From Antedon mediterranea (lineage: Eukaryota; Echinodermata; Crinoidea; Comatulida; Antedonidae): 64,000 nt of DNA. The notes below the pieces were generated by a model. That model worked only from the letters and a program-made list of their open reading frames with translations. It was not told the origin of the DNA and did not search any database. Both the position numbers and the translations under genes were made by a program. Of this stretch, positions 61,735 to 64,000 are shown piece after piece; within the stretch, counting starts at the first letter, position 1, and each line of letters opens with the position of its first letter. Location of the stretch: NCBI RefSeq assembly GCF_964355755.1, contig NC_092679.1:8122001-8186000 (forward strand). Reading direction: 5' to 3'.

Positions 61735-62131
61735 ATGCTTAAATGTCCAGAAACAAGTTAAATGTAATTGAAAGAGTACAACGTCGTGCGACTAAATTAG
61801 TTCCATGTATCCGTTCATATTCATATGAAGATCGACTAAAGCTTCTTGGCCTAACAACCTTGTACGACAGAAGAATTCGAGGTGACCTGATTGAAGCATA
61901 TAAAATTTCGAGGGTGTAGCCAAGGATGACTTTTTCCAAATGAGAAGTAACATTAGCCGAATTACTCGAGGACATCACCTGAGATTTTTCAAGCCTATTT
62001 TCCATAAAGGATTGAACTGTAGAAGACATACCTTCTCGCAACGAGTAATAAACCATTGGAACAGTTTACCAGCTGACATTGTTAATTCTGAGACCACTAA
62101 CACCTTCAAGAATCGCATCGACACAATGTAG
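61735..62131 (+). pseudogene. C-terminal fragment of a non-LTR reverse transcriptase
   Basis: Peptides in order: IERVQRRATKLVPC, SYEDRLKLLGLTTLYDRRIR, GDLIEAYKISR, a frameshift near 61915, then TRGHHLRFFKPIF and FSQRVINHWNSLPADIVN ending FKNRIDTM. This matches the conserved C-terminal region after the RT domain in Jockey/CR1-type elements. The 5' part is missing. A short actaaactaaactaaact tail follows at about 62178. Confidence 0.85.
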
Positions 62132-62676
62132 TTGATATGGGGTTAAAAAGGCATTCGCCTAAACTTTCCCATTATAACTAAACTAAACTAAACTAGAACA
62201 ATAAGTATTGATAGCGTACACCTTAATCATTAATATTTTAAAATTACAGACTATATCTTGATTAAATATTGTTAACATTTTCCATGCGTTTTTCCCAGAG
62301 TGTCAGTAGTTGTTTTTCTCCTTCCCTTATTATGTGTCCAAGATATTTAATTTGTCTTTTAATTTCTTTTAGCAGACTCCGATGATATTGCATTATGTTG
62401 AAAATGTCTATACATTTTGACAACCTGTCTCTCAATGAAACTTTAAAACTTTAAATTATTTTTAATGAACAATACATTTAAATTTGCATATTTATATACT
62501 AAAAAGATAATAAACCTATTTCTATGCTTTATAGAATCATATTCTTTTATATTTCAAATGCTCTGCGTGATGTTCGACCTGTTCAATATTCATTGTTCTC
62601 TTGTTAAAGGCATTATGGGCGTGCCATAGATACTTTGTTTGGTTGACCTCCATGAACCGTGAACGACCTCGTGAAC

Positions 62677-64000
62677 GAGGTATATTCAGAGCGTCATTTC
62701 GACGATCGAGCATTCTCTACTTCTACGGAGCGCCATTTATGCCTTTATTTACTTCCGAATTAGAAATTACTACGGTAACTGCTCCAGTGGACCAAATTTA
62801 GCACCGGTGGAGCACAGCGGATATAAAATAGAAATAAGTCACTAATTTTAATATCTTTTCGTATGTAAATACATTGTGCTCAAGTGGACACAATTTGGCG
62901 CCAGTGAGGAGCACAGTGATGCAAAATAGAAATAAGTCACTGAATTTTAATATTATTTCGTATGTTAATAACACTGTGCTCAAGTGGACCCAATTTGGAG
63001 CCAGGGGAGCACAATAATATAATATAGAAATAAATCACTGAATTTTAATATCTTTTCGTATGTTAATACACTGTGCTCAAGTGGACCCAATTTGGAGCCA
63101 GGGGAGCACAGTGATATAAAATAGAAATAAGTCAATGATTTTTAGTATCTTTTCGTATGTTAATACACTGTGCTCAAGTGGACCCAATTTGGAGCCAGGG
63201 GAGCACAGGAAGAGTGATATAAAATAAGACACTGAATTTTAATATCTTTTCGTATGTTAATACACTGTGCTCAAGTGGACCCAACCCAATTTGGAGGCAG
63301 AGGAGCACATGTGATATAATAGAAAAAAGTCACTGAATTTTAATATCTTTTCGTTTGTTAATACACTGTGCTCTGTGCTATGCCTCTTTAATGTATATAA
63401 TCATAGTATTTATATTACTTATTTACATTGTTTTATGTTTTATTGTATGCTTTGAGTGCTGGTGTGGCACGCCTTATGGCGACAGTGGTCCTTCGACCTC
63501 TTTTGCCACTCCTTGGCACACTCAAAGTCTATGTATTGTTTTAATTGCTAAAATTAATAAAATAAAAGTGGACCCAATTTGGGGCCAGTGGAGCACACCA
63601 CAGTGATATAAAATAGAAAAAAGTCACTAAATTTTAATTTTCGTATGTTAATACACTGTGCTCAAGTGGACACAATTTGGAGCCAGTGGAGCACAGTGAT
63701 ATAAAATAGAAATAAGTCACTGAATTTTAATATCTTTTCGTATGTTAATACACTGTGCTCAAGTGGACCCAATTTGGAGCCAGTGGAGCACAGTGATATA
63801 AAATAGAAATAAGTCACTGAATTTTAATATCTTTTCTTATGTACACTGTGCTCAAGTGGACGCGATTTGGAGCCAGTGGAGCACAGTGATATAAAATAGA
63901 AATAAATCACTGAATTTTAATATCTTTTCGTATGTTAATACACTGTGCTCACGTGGACCCAATTTGGCGCGCGCGCCAGTGAGCACAGTAATATAAAATA
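62677..64000. mobile_element. Second TU-like foldback element, left part (runs off window)
   Basis: It starts with the same end segment, gaggtatattcagagcgtca, and unique stretch to about 62800, then about a dozen 97-bp units in forward orientation to the window edge. The array is interrupted near 63372-63570 by unrelated sequence containing tggcacgccttatggcgaca. The inverted arm, if present, lies beyond 64000. The flank (gaccgtgaacgacctcgtg-like) differs from the first copy, so gaggtatattc marks the true terminus. Confidence 0.85.

Overview
The window is AT-rich animal genomic DNA with GT-AG introns, AATAAA-type 3' ends, many non-LTR retrotransposons and many palindromic (foldback) DNA elements. 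Recurrent AGGCCTAG-type strings, invertebrate-style MITEs and sea-urchin-TU-like foldback elements with tandemly repeated arms suggest a marine invertebrate, most likely an echinoderm. That placement is inference, not proof.

Genes in order. (1) 1-2345, minus: 5' part of a sarcosine/pipecolate-oxidase-like FAD enzyme (PIPOX family); its 3' end lies outside the window. (2) 3131-7290, minus: a 2-aminoethylphosphonate--pyruvate transaminase (PhnW family) with seven well-phased exons and a probable mitochondrial leader exon. (3) 19267-23091, plus: a seven-exon LAMP-family lysosomal membrane glycoprotein with a TFEB/CLEAR-like site just upstream. (4) 24810-24964, minus: an orphan terminal exon. (5) 28915-29781, minus: an unrecognised, probably disordered 288-aa protein. 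(6) 33386-34162, minus: a three-finger C2H2 protein. (7) 34691-45640, plus: mitochondrial acetyl-CoA synthetase (ACSS1 type), 15 exons that splice in phase to 697 aa. (8) 46569-55675, minus: SPATA17, an IQ-motif sperm/cilium protein, 8 exons, 356 aa, with an X-box-like RFX site upstream. ACSS1 and SPATA17 converge tail to tail; the zinc-finger gene and ACSS1 are head to head.

The rest is mostly mobile DNA. 7454-11041 is an inverted-repeat element carrying a decayed reverse transcriptase. 11282-15082 is a foldback element with 9-bp target duplications and a nested 5'-truncated non-LTR retrotransposon. 15180-16000 and 16479-18840 hold two more truncated non-LTR elements. ACSS1 intron 1 carries a retroelement inserted in a dispersed repeat whose empty site survives at 4270. 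SPATA17 intron 1 is filled by a TU-like foldback element with about 97-bp subrepeats (a second copy runs off the right end from 62677), an 827-bp hairpin MITE and a foldback enclosing a 71-bp minisatellite. 55986-61150 is a further nested inverted-repeat element.

Metabolically, the notable point is a phosphonate transaminase lying directly upstream, on the same strand, of an FAD amine oxidase, with an acetyl-CoA synthetase elsewhere in the window. All exon structures here were read from splice signals, reading phase and family resemblance; none were tested against transcripts.
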